Assembly: GCA_020445255.1 (NCBI GenBank)
Contig: JAGRGY010000023.1
Coordinates: 1 to 52,396 of the forward strand
Length of the DNA: 52,396 nt
From: Gammaproteobacteria bacterium
GTDB lineage: Bacteria; Pseudomonadota; Gammaproteobacteria; Chromatiales; Chromatiaceae
Direction of reading: 5' to 3'
Under the pieces are notes generated by a model. That model did no database searches. It saw only the letters and a program-made list of their open reading frames with translations, and was not told where the DNA came from. This document shows positions 44,971-52,396 of this stretch, piece by piece (the first letter of the stretch is position 1; each line of letters starts with the position of its first letter). A program made the position numbers and the translations under genes.

Positions 44971-45357
44971 ATGACGATATCCCGCAAAAAGCTGCTGACC
45001 GGCCTGGTCGGTGCCGCCGCCATCGCGGCCACGACCGGAGCCAGCGCATTCTGGGGCGGCGGTCCGTGGAACTGGGGTGGCTGGAACAATGGCTGGGGCA
45101 ATGGCTGGGGCAACGGCTGGGGCAACGGCTGGGGCAACGGCTGGGGCAACGGCTGGGGTGGCAGTCCGTGGAGCTGGGGTGGTGGCTACCCCGGCGGCTG
45201 GGGCGGTGGTTATCCGTACTATGGCGGCTGGGGTGGCGGTTACCCCGGCTACGGCGGCTGGGGTGGCGGCTATCCGTACTATGGGGGCGGATACACCTAC
45301 CCGAGCACGTCCGCAGCGACGCCGTCCAAGCCGGCCAAGAAGGCCGACAAGAAATAG
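44971..45357 (+). CDS. Sulfur globule-like Gly/Trp/Asn/Tyr-rich exported protein
   Basis: The protein has 128 residues; the start has a strong GGAGG. A signal peptide (LLTGLVGAAAIAATTGASA) precedes a low-complexity body: NGWG repeated six times (about residues 40-63), then four blocks of GWGGGYPYYGG type, then a Lys/Ala tail (KPAKKADKK). Small exported proteins rich in Gly, Asn, Tyr and Trp coat intracellular sulfur globules in purple sulfur bacteria and other sulfur oxidisers (SgpA/SgpB/SgpC). Composition and signal peptide fit; direct homology cannot be judged on low-complexity sequence. A glycine-rich envelope protein is the alternative. A classical terminator follows. Confidence 0.62.
   Translation: MTISRKKLLTGLVGAAAIAATTGASAFWGGGPWNWGGWNNGWGNGWGNGWGNGWGNGWGNGWGGSPWSWGGGYPGGWGGGYPYYGGWGGGYPGYGGWGGGYPYYGGGYTYPSTSAATPSKPAKKADKK
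45088..45159 (+). repeat. Six 12-base tandem repeats
   Basis: Units of AAYGGCTGGGGY (Y = C or T) repeat six times with almost no variation and encode NGWG repeats in the sulfur globule-like protein. Near identity at third codon positions suggests recent expansion by slippage, so copy number may vary between strains. Confidence 0.9.
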
Positions 45358-45380
45358 CGGCGTTACCCGCTGTGGCAACG

Positions 45381-45405
45381 AAGCGCGCCTGCGGGCGCGC
45401 TTTTT
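45381..45405 (+). terminator. Intrinsic terminator of the sulfur globule-like gene
   Basis: GCGCGCC and GGCGCGC form a perfect stem over a 4-base loop, followed by TTTTTC, 24 bases after the stop codon. It is the clearest rho-independent terminator in the window. Confidence 0.85.
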
Positions 45406-45480
45406 CTTGCGCCGGGCATGCAGGGATGAACGCCTGGCGCGGCATAATGCACCCATGCCGTTGACCGGACCGCCGAATCG

Positions 45481-47007
45481 ATGACGGGTGCGATCGCCGC
45501 GGGCCACCCGCTGACCGCCGAAGCCGGTCAGCGCATGTTTGCGCTCGGCGGCAATGCCTTCGACGCCGCGCTGGCTGCGCTGTGTGCCGCAAGCGTGGTC
45601 GAACCGGTACTCACCTCGCTCGGCGGCGGCGGTTTTCTGCTCGCACGCGCCACCGGCCGCGCACCGATCCTGTACGACTTCTTCGTCCAGACACCGCGCC
45701 GGCGGCGCGCGACCGACGACGTCGACTTCCGTCCGGTGATCGCCGACTTCGGCACCGCACAGCAAGAATTTCACATCGGCAGCGGCGCCATCGCGACGCC
45801 GGGTACGGTGCGTGGACTGTTGCACTGCCAGCGCGCGCTCGGCAGCCTGCCGTTGCGCGAGATCGTCGCACCCGCGGTCGAGTACGCGCGTGCCGGCGTC
45901 GAGGTCAACGCGTTGCAGGCCTATATCTTCAGCATCGTCGAGCCGATCTATCGCGCGACGCCCGCGGCCGAGTCGATCTACGGCGGCGCGGCGCTGGCCG
46001 GCCAGGGCAGCCTGTTCCGCCAACCCGAGCTCGCCGAAACGCTGGCGTGGATCGGGGATGAGGGCGACGCGCCCTTCTACGACGGCGAGATCGCGGCGCG
46101 CCTGGTCACGCTGAGCGCCGAGGCGGGCGGCCACCTGACCCGCGACGACCTCGCCGCATACCGCGTCATCGCGCGCACCCCGCTGGAGCACCGTTACCAC
46201 GGCTGGCGCGTGGCCACCAATCCACCCCCCTCGTCGGGCGGCACGCTGATCAACTATGCGCTCAGCATGCTCGACGGCCAGGCACTGCACGGTCTCGAAT
46301 TCGGCAGCATCGAACATCTGCACACACTCGCGCACGTGATGACGCACACCAACGTTGCGCGCGGCGATGGGCTACTCGCGCGCACCGAGCAGCACCGCCG
46401 CCTGATGGAGGCCTATCGGGCCGCGGTGCGGGGACACCCGCTCAACACCCGCGGCACCACGCACATCAGCAGCATCGACGCGCATGGCAATGCGGCATCG
46501 CTGACACTGTCGAACGGTGAAGGGAGTGGCTGCATCCTGCCCGGCACGGGCGTCATGTTGAACAACATGCTCGGCGAGGAAGACCTGAACCCCCACGGAT
46601 TCAATCGCTGGCCGTGCGACGTGCGGGTCAGCTCCATGATGGCACCGACGCTTGCCGAGGACGACCGGTGCCTGATCGCGATCGGTTCTGGCGGATCCAA
46701 CCGGCTGCGCACCGCGATCGTGCAAACCCTGAGTAACCTGATCGACTTCGGCATGTCGCCGGACGAAGCCGTCAATGCCCCGCGCATCCATTTCGAACGC
46801 GGCCAGCTCGACGTGGAACCCGGCTTCGACGATGCGGCCATCGACAGCCTGACCGCACGCTATCCCGAAAACCGGTTGTGGAATTCGCATAACCTGTTCT
46901 TCGGCGGCACGCATACCGTGTGCTGGGACGGACGCACGTTCAGCGGTGCCGGCGATCCACGCCGCGGTGGCGTGTTCCTTGCGCCCCGCCGAACCGCCGA
47001 CCGGTAG
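45481..47007 (+). CDS. Gamma-glutamyltransferase family protein
   Basis: The protein has 508 residues. GHPLTAEAGQRMFALGGNAFDAA is the usual N-terminal block. The autoprocessing site RGTTHISSID places the catalytic nucleophile at Thr326, starting the small subunit, and GSGGSNRLRTAI is the C-terminal oxyanion region. Family enzymes cleave the gamma-glutamyl bond of glutathione or related compounds. Unlike E. coli GGT it has no signal peptide, suggesting a cytoplasmic member. Confidence 0.88.
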   Translation: MTGAIAAGHPLTAEAGQRMFALGGNAFDAALAALCAASVVEPVLTSLGGGGFLLARATGRAPILYDFFVQTPRRRRATDDVDFRPVIADFGTAQQEFHIGSGAIATPGTVRGLLHCQRALGSLPLREIVAPAVEYARAGVEVNALQAYIFSIVEPIYRATPAAESIYGGAALAGQGSLFRQPELAETLAWIGDEGDAPFYDGEIAARLVTLSAEAGGHLTRDDLAAYRVIARTPLEHRYHGWRVATNPPPSSGGTLINYALSMLDGQALHGLEFGSIEHLHTLAHVMTHTNVARGDGLLARTEQHRRLMEAYRAAVRGHPLNTRGTTHISSIDAHGNAASLTLSNGEGSGCILPGTGVMLNNMLGEEDLNPHGFNRWPCDVRVSSMMAPTLAEDDRCLIAIGSGGSNRLRTAIVQTLSNLIDFGMSPDEAVNAPRIHFERGQLDVEPGFDDAAIDSLTARYPENRLWNSHNLFFGGTHTVCWDGRTFSGAGDPRRGGVFLAPRRTADR

Positions 47008-47220
47008 GAAACTCGCAACTGAAAGGTGGGCGCCCGGGAGAGCAACCGGATGCGCTTGCCCTGAACGACCGTCTGCGCATGCCGACGACACTGACGCCAG
47101 CGGCGGATGCGGATCCGTGGGTCCGGTGTCCATGTTCTAGAATTCCAGGATGCGTCGCTCGTTCTGGCCCCGAGGCCGTGGAATCAGTTTATGGACTCGA
47201 AGGTGCAAAGGGATCTTCCG

Positions 47221-48360
47221 ATGTCTCTGAGTCCGCCGTTCAAAGACGCCTACAAGCTGTACGAGAAAGAGGCCAAGATCGAGCAGTTGAGGCTCGTGGT
47301 CGGTCAATCGCCGTTCCTGTTACTCGGCAACTATGCTGCCGGCCTGACGGTGCTGATCGGCAGCTGGCAGACGGTGGACAGGCCGACCCTGGTCGGCTGG
47401 TTCGCTGCGCTCGTTGCCTTCAGCACGCTGCGCGCATTACTCGCGAGACGTTTCATTCCCGGGCAGGTCGATCCCGAAGCAGTGAGCCGCTGGGAGCGCC
47501 GCGTGCTCGCCTCGACGCTCATTTCAGGTGTCCTGTGGGGATCGGCGGGCCACCTGCTCTATCTGCACGGGATGCTCGATCACGACTTCTTTCTGGCGGT
47601 TCCCATCATCGGTATGGGCGCAGCGGCCGTCACCGCACACTCCTACCATCAGTTCGCCTACCCGCTGTTCTTCATACCCGCCGTCACACCGCTGGTGCTG
47701 AATCTGGCGCAGGAGACCGATATCACTGCCAACATCATCAGCCTCGCCACGCCCATCTATTTCCTGATGATGTACCTGCTGTCGCAGCGCATCTACCGCG
47801 CGTCACATGCCGCGGTACTGTGTGGATTCGCCAACCAGCACCTGGCGACGCACGACTACCTGACCGGCATCGCCAATCGGCGCGCGTTTCACGAGGCCCT
47901 GGAAAGGGAATGGGCGCGCGGGTCGCGGAGCGGAAAGCCCTTATCGCTGATCATCGCCGACATCGACGATTTCAAGCACTGCAACGACACCTTCGGCCAC
48001 AGCACCGGCGACGAGGTCCTGCGTACCGTCGCCTCGGCAATACAGCATCGCGTGCGCAAAGGCGTGGACACGCCGGCGAGGATCGGCGGCGAGGAATTCG
48101 CCGTCGTGTTGTCCGAGACCGACCTCACGGACGCCTGCCAGATCGCCGAAGACATGCGCCTCAGGACCCACGCCGCCACAAGTGTCGCCGCAACCGGAAT
48201 CCCAGCGACCACCATCAGCCTGGGCGTGGCCTGCATGACACCCGATGCCGGCACGTCGCCAAACCTACTGTTCGAGCGTGCCGACCAGGCGCTGTACCAG
48301 GCGAAGCTCGAAGGAAAGGACCGCGTCGTCGCCGATCGGCGGACGGAACAAGTCGATTGA
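47221..48360 (+). CDS. Membrane-bound diguanylate cyclase (GGDEF)
   Basis: The protein has 379 residues from the ATG at 47221 (AAGGGA upstream); in-frame ATGs at 47191 and 47107 are alternatives. An N-terminal helix is followed by about five or six membrane spans (MASE2-like region, about residues 30-195) and a GGDEF domain (about 215-375) with [28 protein letters not shown](TFGH) and the active GGEEF site at about residue 290. It makes c-di-GMP. No I-site RxxD is seen directly before GGEEF. Confidence 0.88.
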   Translation: MSLSPPFKDAYKLYEKEAKIEQLRLVVGQSPFLLLGNYAAGLTVLIGSWQTVDRPTLVGWFAALVAFSTLRALLARRFIPGQVDPEAVSRWERRVLASTLISGVLWGSAGHLLYLHGMLDHDFFLAVPIIGMGAAAVTAHSYHQFAYPLFFIPAVTPLVLNLAQETDITANIISLATPIYFLMMYLLSQRIYRASHAAVLCGFANQHLATHDYLTGIANRRAFHEALEREWARGSRSGKPLSLIIADIDDFKHCNDTFGHSTGDEVLRTVASAIQHRVRKGVDTPARIGGEEFAVVLSETDLTDACQIAEDMRLRTHAATSVAATGIPATTISLGVACMTPDAGTSPNLLFERADQALYQAKLEGKDRVVADRRTEQVD

Positions 48361-48391
48361 CGCCTTCAGAAACGTCCGGGGAACCCATGTG

Positions 48392-49753
48392 ATGAACACC
48401 AAGATCCTGCTGCAAGAGTCGGACATGCCGACCCATTGGTACAACGTCGTCGCCGACATGCCGAACCCGCCGGCGCCGCCGTTGGGACCCGACGGCAAAC
48501 CGGTCGGGCCGGACGCGCTTGCGGCGATCTTTCCCGACGCGATCATCGAACAGGAGGTCAGTGCCGAGCGCTGGATCCCGATCCCGGACGCCGTGCGTGA
48601 CGTGCTGCGCCTGTGGCGCCCGTCACCGCTGTACCGCGCCGAGCGCCTCGAACGCGCACTGGGCACGCCGGCCAGGATCTATTTCAAGAACGAGGCCGTC
48701 AGCCCGGCCGGTTCACACAAGCCCAATACCGCGGTTGCGCAGGCCTATTACAACAAGGTCGAGGGCATCAGACGTCTGACCACCGAGACCGGTGCCGGGC
48801 AGTGGGGCTGCTCGCTGGCGCTGGCCGGCCAGCTGTTCGGCCTCGAGGTCGACGTGTACATGGTGAAGATCAGCTTCGGCCAGAAGCCGTACCGCCGCTC
48901 GATGATGCGGACCTGGGGCGCCAACGTGTTCGCGAGCCCGACCGATCGCACGGAATCGGGACGGCACATCCTGGCCGAACACCCGGACTCGCCGGGCTCG
49001 CTCGGCATCGCCATCTCGGAGGCGGTGGAGATCGCCGCCGGTCGCAACGACACCAATTATGCGCTGGGTTCGGTGCTCAACCACGTACTGCTGCATCAGA
49101 CCGTCATCGGCGAGGAGGCGAAACGCCAGCTTGCGATGGTCGGCGACTATCCGGACATGATCTTCGCGCCGTGCGGCGGCGGTTCGAATTTCGGTGGCAT
49201 CGCGTTCCCGTTCTTCGCCGACAAGGCGGCCGGCAAAGACGTGCGGCTGGTCGCTGTCGAACCGACCTCGTGCCCCACCCTGACCCGAGGTGTGTACGCC
49301 TATGACTTCGGCGACGCGATCGGCCTGACGCCTTTGATGAAGATGTACACGCTGGGGCACGACTTCATGCCGCCCGGCATCCACGCCGGGGGCCTGCGCT
49401 ATCACGGCGACTCGGCGCTGGTCAGCCAGCTGCACCACGAGGGTCTGGTCGACGCGGTGGCGGTCCCGCAGCTCGAAACCTTCGAGGCCGGCGTGCTGTT
49501 CGCGAAGACCCAGGGCATCGTGCCGGCACCCGAGTCGTGCCACGCGATCGCCGCGGCGGTGCGCGAGGCGCGCCACTGCGCGGAGACCGGCGAACCCAAG
49601 ACGCTGCTGTTCAACCTCTCCGGCCACGGCCATTTCGACATGAGCGCCTATGACCGCTTCCTCGCCGGAGAACTCGAGGACTTCGACTATCCCGAGGACG
49701 CGATCGAGGCGTCACTGAGCCACCTGCCGAAGGTCGCGCCGCCGGGCGCATGA
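48392..49753 (+). CDS. TrpB2-type tryptophan synthase beta-like enzyme
   Basis: The protein has 453 residues, longer than the TrpB1 form. PLP Lys110 is in [14 protein letters not shown], then ETGAGQWG and the phosphate-binding loop [10 protein letters not shown]. The N-terminal extension and YNKVEGI segment are typical of the TrpB2 group, often found beside or apart from the trp operon. It could make tryptophan from indole and serine or use other nucleophiles. No trpA is nearby. Confidence 0.88.
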   Translation: MNTKILLQESDMPTHWYNVVADMPNPPAPPLGPDGKPVGPDALAAIFPDAIIEQEVSAERWIPIPDAVRDVLRLWRPSPLYRAERLERALGTPARIYFKNEAVSPAGSHKPNTAVAQAYYNKVEGIRRLTTETGAGQWGCSLALAGQLFGLEVDVYMVKISFGQKPYRRSMMRTWGANVFASPTDRTESGRHILAEHPDSPGSLGIAISEAVEIAAGRNDTNYALGSVLNHVLLHQTVIGEEAKRQLAMVGDYPDMIFAPCGGGSNFGGIAFPFFADKAAGKDVRLVAVEPTSCPTLTRGVYAYDFGDAIGLTPLMKMYTLGHDFMPPGIHAGGLRYHGDSALVSQLHHEGLVDAVAVPQLETFEAGVLFAKTQGIVPAPESCHAIAAAVREARHCAETGEPKTLLFNLSGHGHFDMSAYDRFLAGELEDFDYPEDAIEASLSHLPKVAPPGA

Positions 49754-49809
49754 GACACAGGCCCATTTGTCGCCATGGGATCCTACCGCCGGCCTCGGCC
49801 AGCCGGTGA

Positions 49810-50607
49810 TCAACGCGGTAATCGGCGAAACCGTCCACTGCGCAAGACCTCGGCATTCTGCCGCCACAGATTGCGCGCATGCCGCTGCAGCGGGATCGAC
49901 AGCTTCAGACCCAAGGCTTGCGCGGCATCGAACCAGGCATCGCGGTGCAGGTCGGGCAATGCGTCGTGAAAGGCGAAACTGAGGATGTTGCCGCCCTGCG
50001 CGTGCAGGTTCACCACCCGGCCGTCGAACACCTCATTGAGCGCAACCAGTGCCGCGCGGTTGCCGGCGAACTCGCTCGACCACTGGTTGACGACGAGCAC
50101 GCCGTTGCCGGCCAGGCGCGAGCGGCAGTGGACGAGAAAATCCGGTGCGACCTGACGAGGACACATGCCGTCGGCCATATACAGGTCGGCAAACAGCAGA
50201 TCGAACTGTTGGTCGCATGCAGCAAGGAAACGGTCCGCATCGTCGCAGACGATGCGCACGTGGCGATCGTCCGGCAGTCCGAAATAGGCATGCGCGGCAT
50301 CGATCACCGCGGCCCGGCGTTCGACGCCGATGACGTGCAGCGCGCGATCCGCGGCGCGCAGTGCCCTGACCAGACTGCCGCCACCGACACCGAGCAGCAG
50401 CGCGCGGCGCGGCGCCGGATGCAGCAGCAGCGCCAACATCATCGCCTGTGTATAGACATACGCGAGGCGCGCCGGCACGGCCAGCTCGATACAGCTCTGC
50501 TCGACGTGGTTGCCGAAGGTCAGATAGCGGCAGCACGCGTTCTGGTAGACGTGGATCTCGCCCTCGTCGTCGCAGGTACGGAAGATCAGGTCGCCGAGAT
50601 CGGTCAT
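49810..50607 (-). CDS. Spermidine synthase-like aminopropyltransferase-fold protein
   Basis: The protein has 265 residues. The Rossmann core (ALLLGVGGGSLVRALRAAD, VIGVERRAAVIDAAHAYFGL, RIVCDDADRFLAA) resembles spermidine synthases. The usual catalytic gate motif (D-S-T/S-D-P) is FADLYMADG here, so the true reaction is doubtful. No S-adenosylmethionine decarboxylase gene is nearby. Likely a SpeE-like protein of unknown substrate. Confidence 0.78.
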   Translation of the reverse strand: MTDLGDLIFRTCDDEGEIHVYQNACCRYLTFGNHVEQSCIELAVPARLAYVYTQAMMLALLLHPAPRRALLLGVGGGSLVRALRAADRALHVIGVERRAAVIDAAHAYFGLPDDRHVRIVCDDADRFLAACDQQFDLLFADLYMADGMCPRQVAPDFLVHCRSRLAGNGVLVVNQWSSEFAGNRAALVALNEVFDGRVVNLHAQGGNILSFAFHDALPDLHRDAWFDAAQALGLKLSIPLQRHARNLWRQNAEVLRSGRFRRLPR

Positions 50608-50720
50608 GGGTGCGGATCACAAATCCGATGGCGCGCCATTATGCACTCGGGCCACGGGCCCGGGATCATGGACCCGCGATCGCAAAGTTCAGAACGCAAC
50701 ACCCGACCCGCGTGCTGCGC

Positions 50721-52396
50721 TCAGTCGACGAGTTCACCCTCGATCACCGCTCCTTCTTCATCGACATCGACGCTGCTGCCGCGCGAGAACGTCAGGCCTG
50801 CATTGTCGACATTGACGTGGATCACGTCGCCCGGGCCGAACACGCCGCCCAGGATCTCCTGCGCCAGCGGGTTTTCCAGCTGCTGCTGGATCGCTCGCTT
50901 GAGTGGACGGGCACCGTAGACCGGGTCGAAGCCGGCCTCACCGAGCCGGTCGAGCGCGCCCTTGCTGACCTCGAGCCCCATGTCGCGGTCGGCCAGGCGC
51001 TTGCGCAGGTAGCCGATCTGGATCCCGGTGATCGCGCGGATCTGCTCACGGCCAAGCGGATGGAACACCACCGCCTCGTCGACGCGGTTGATGAACTCGG
51101 GCCGGAAGTGCTGACCGACGACCTCCATGACCGCGAGCTTCATCTGCTCGTACTTCTCCTCTCCGGCCAGGGTCTGGATGATGTCCGAGCCCAGGTTCGA
51201 GGTCATGACGATCACGGTGTTGCGGAAGTCGACGGTGCGACCCTGGCCGTCCGTGAGCCTGCCGTCGTCGAGGACCTGCAGCAGCACGTTGAACACGTCG
51301 GGGTGTGCCTTCTCGACCTCGTCCATCAGGATCACGCTGTACGGCCGGCGACGCACCGCCTCGGTCAGGTAGCCGCCTTCCTCGTAGCCGACGTAGCCCG
51401 GCGGCGCGCCGATCAGTCGTGCGACCGAGTGCTTCTCCATGAACTCCGACATGTCGATACGCACCATCGCCTCTTCGGTATCGAACAGGAACTCTGCCAG
51501 CGCCTTGCACAGCTCGGTCTTGCCGACCCCGGTCGGGCCAAGGAACAGGAAGGAGCCATTCGGTCGATTGGGGTCAGCGAGTCCGGCGCGCGAACGTCGA
51601 ATCGCGTTCGACACCGCACGCACGGCCTCGTCCTGTCCGACCACGCGTTTGCCGAGCACATTCTCCATGCGCAGCAGCTTGTCCTTCTCGCCCTCGAGCA
51701 TCTTCGATACCGGGATGCCGGTCCACTTCGACACGATGCCGGCGATCTCTTCGTCGCTGACCTTGTTGCGCAGCAGGTGTGTCTCCTGCATCTCGGCCTG
51801 GCTGGCCATGTCGAGCTGGCGTTCGAGTTCCGGGATGCGGCCGTACTGCAGCTCGGACATGCGCTGCAGATCGCCGGCGCGGCGCGCCGTCTCGAATTCG
51901 AGTCGCGCCTGCTCGAGCGCCTCCTTGATGTGCGTCGTGCCCTGCACCGCGGCCTTCTCGGATTTCCAGATCTCCTCGAGATCGGCGAACTCACGCCCGA
52001 GCTCGGTGATGTCGGCCTCGAGCGCGGCCAGGCGCTTCTTCGAGGCCTCGTCGGACTCCTTCTTCAGCGCCTCGCGCTCGATCTTCAGCTGCACCAGCCG
52101 GCGGTCGAGCTTGTCCATCTCCTCGGGCATGGAGTCGATCTCCATGCGGATCTGTGACGCGGCCTCGTCGATCAGGTCGATCGCCTTGTCCGGCAGCTGG
52201 CGGTCGGTGATGTAGCGCGTCGACAACACCGCTGCGGCGACGATGGCCGGGTCGGTGATCTCGACGCCATGGTGGACCTCGTAGCGCTCCTTCAGGCCGC
52301 GCAGGATCGCGATCGTGTCCTCGACCGTCGGCTCGTCGACCAGTACCTTCTGGAAGCGCCGCTCAAGCGCCGCGTCCTTCTCGATGTACTTGCGGT
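50721..52396 (-). CDS. clpB: ClpB disaggregase, C-terminal part (start beyond window)
   Basis: The frame is open from the right edge to the stop at 50721, showing 557 residues. Visible: the end of the first AAA+ module ([40 protein letters not shown]), the long coiled-coil middle domain (about residues 85-210 of the visible part), and the second AAA+ module with [29 protein letters not shown] and the GYVGYEEGG pore loop. ClpB works with DnaK to rescue aggregated proteins; it is usually sigma-32-dependent, but the promoter is outside the window. Confidence 0.95.
   Translation of the reverse strand, partial: RKYIEKDAALERRFQKVLVDEPTVEDTIAILRGLKERYEVHHGVEITDPAIVAAAVLSTRYITDRQLPDKAIDLIDEAASQIRMEIDSMPEEMDKLDRRLVQLKIEREALKKESDEASKKRLAALEADITELGREFADLEEIWKSEKAAVQGTTHIKEALEQARLEFETARRAGDLQRMSELQYGRIPELERQLDMASQAEMQETHLLRNKVSDEEIAGIVSKWTGIPVSKMLEGEKDKLLRMENVLGKRVVGQDEAVRAVSNAIRRSRAGLADPNRPNGSFLFLGPTGVGKTELCKALAEFLFDTEEAMVRIDMSEFMEKHSVARLIGAPPGYVGYEEGGYLTEAVRRRPYSVILMDEVEKAHPDVFNVLLQVLDDGRLTDGQGRTVDFRNTVIVMTSNLGSDIIQTLAGEEKYEQMKLAVMEVVGQHFRPEFINRVDEAVVFHPLGREQIRAITGIQIGYLRKRLADRDMGLEVSKGALDRLGEAGFDPVYGARPLKRAIQQQLENPLAQEILGGVFGPGDVIHVNVDNAGLTFSRGSSVDVDEEGAVIEGELVD

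Noticed and set aside
45088..45159. Regular short repeats that might suggest a CRISPR array
   Set aside because: The units are 12 bases long, directly adjacent without spacers, and in frame inside a coding gene.

Overview
The window is G+C-rich DNA with the gene density, Shine-Dalgarno sites and gene content of a gammaproteobacterium chromosome (ptsP-rppH pair, clpB, ygiQ, nhaA, mgtE, a deaD-type helicase). Two clues suggest a sulfur-oxidising or respiratory environmental lineage, perhaps near the Chromatiales. One is a secreted Gly/Tyr/Asn/Trp-rich protein that resembles sulfur globule proteins (44971-45357). The other is a set of PEP-CTERM-like exported proteins. The lineage is an inference, because there is no rRNA in the window. 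I saw no tRNA, CRISPR array, intact insertion sequence or prophage.

Layout. 1-1377: a minus-strand pair, an exported cohesin-domain protein followed by a dockerin/PASTA protein that runs off the left edge. 2049-4902: a di-haem cytochrome c, a Mut7-C/PIN-like protein, and a translationally coupled pair of exported intradiol dioxygenase and exported methyltransferase. 5164-7946: a small membrane protein, MgtE and an OmpA-family lipoprotein. 8001-10424: the relic of an EAL domain, a divergent HypD homologue behind a perfect FNR/Anr box, and a periplasmic rhodanese. 10577-14424: a DUF2061 protein behind a Fur-overlapped promoter, an EamA transporter, a TetR-family repressor divergent from a peroxiredoxin with an operator between them, a UPF0178 protein and an AhpD-like protein. 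14999-20988: a DEAD-box helicase, a CvpA-like protein, NhaA, a lipoprotein and a CPA2 antiporter. 21150-25428: YgiQ radical SAM protein, a CBS pair, a lipoprotein, an HDOD protein and a possible 36-residue membrane peptide. 25483-29665: an RND efflux pair (adaptor and pump) without an outer-membrane factor. 29711-32500: a PEP-CTERM-like protein, a soluble PDC/Cache sensor and a small exported protein. 32640-33146: a decayed ArsB/NhaD-type permease. 33426-36205: a membrane-anchored FMN glutamate synthase-like protein and a CPA1 antiporter.

36301-40882 is a minus-strand run with the logical order rppH, ptsP, ppk2 and two small proteins; it groups RNA 5'-end processing, the nitrogen PTS and polyphosphate metabolism. 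41031-43764 holds a HAD phosphatase and a BtuCD-type importer core. 44319-45357 holds a lone IS630-type DNA-binding domain protein with an operator-like palindrome, then the sulfur globule-like gene with a clear terminator. 45481-52396 holds gamma-glutamyltransferase, a diguanylate cyclase, a TrpB2-type enzyme, a spermidine synthase-like protein and the C-terminal part of ClpB, cut by the right edge.

Three themes stand out. First, redox and anaerobic control: FNR box with the HypD homologue, rhodanese, cytochrome c, peroxiredoxin and AhpD-like protein. Second, monovalent-cation and pH homeostasis: three intact antiporters and one decayed permease. Third, cell-surface display: cohesin, dockerin, PEP-CTERM and sulfur globule-like proteins. 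The best candidates for new biology are the cohesin/dockerin pair, the hydrogenase-independent HypD-like protein under FNR-type control, and the HTH protein/palindrome/sulfur-globule-like gene arrangement.
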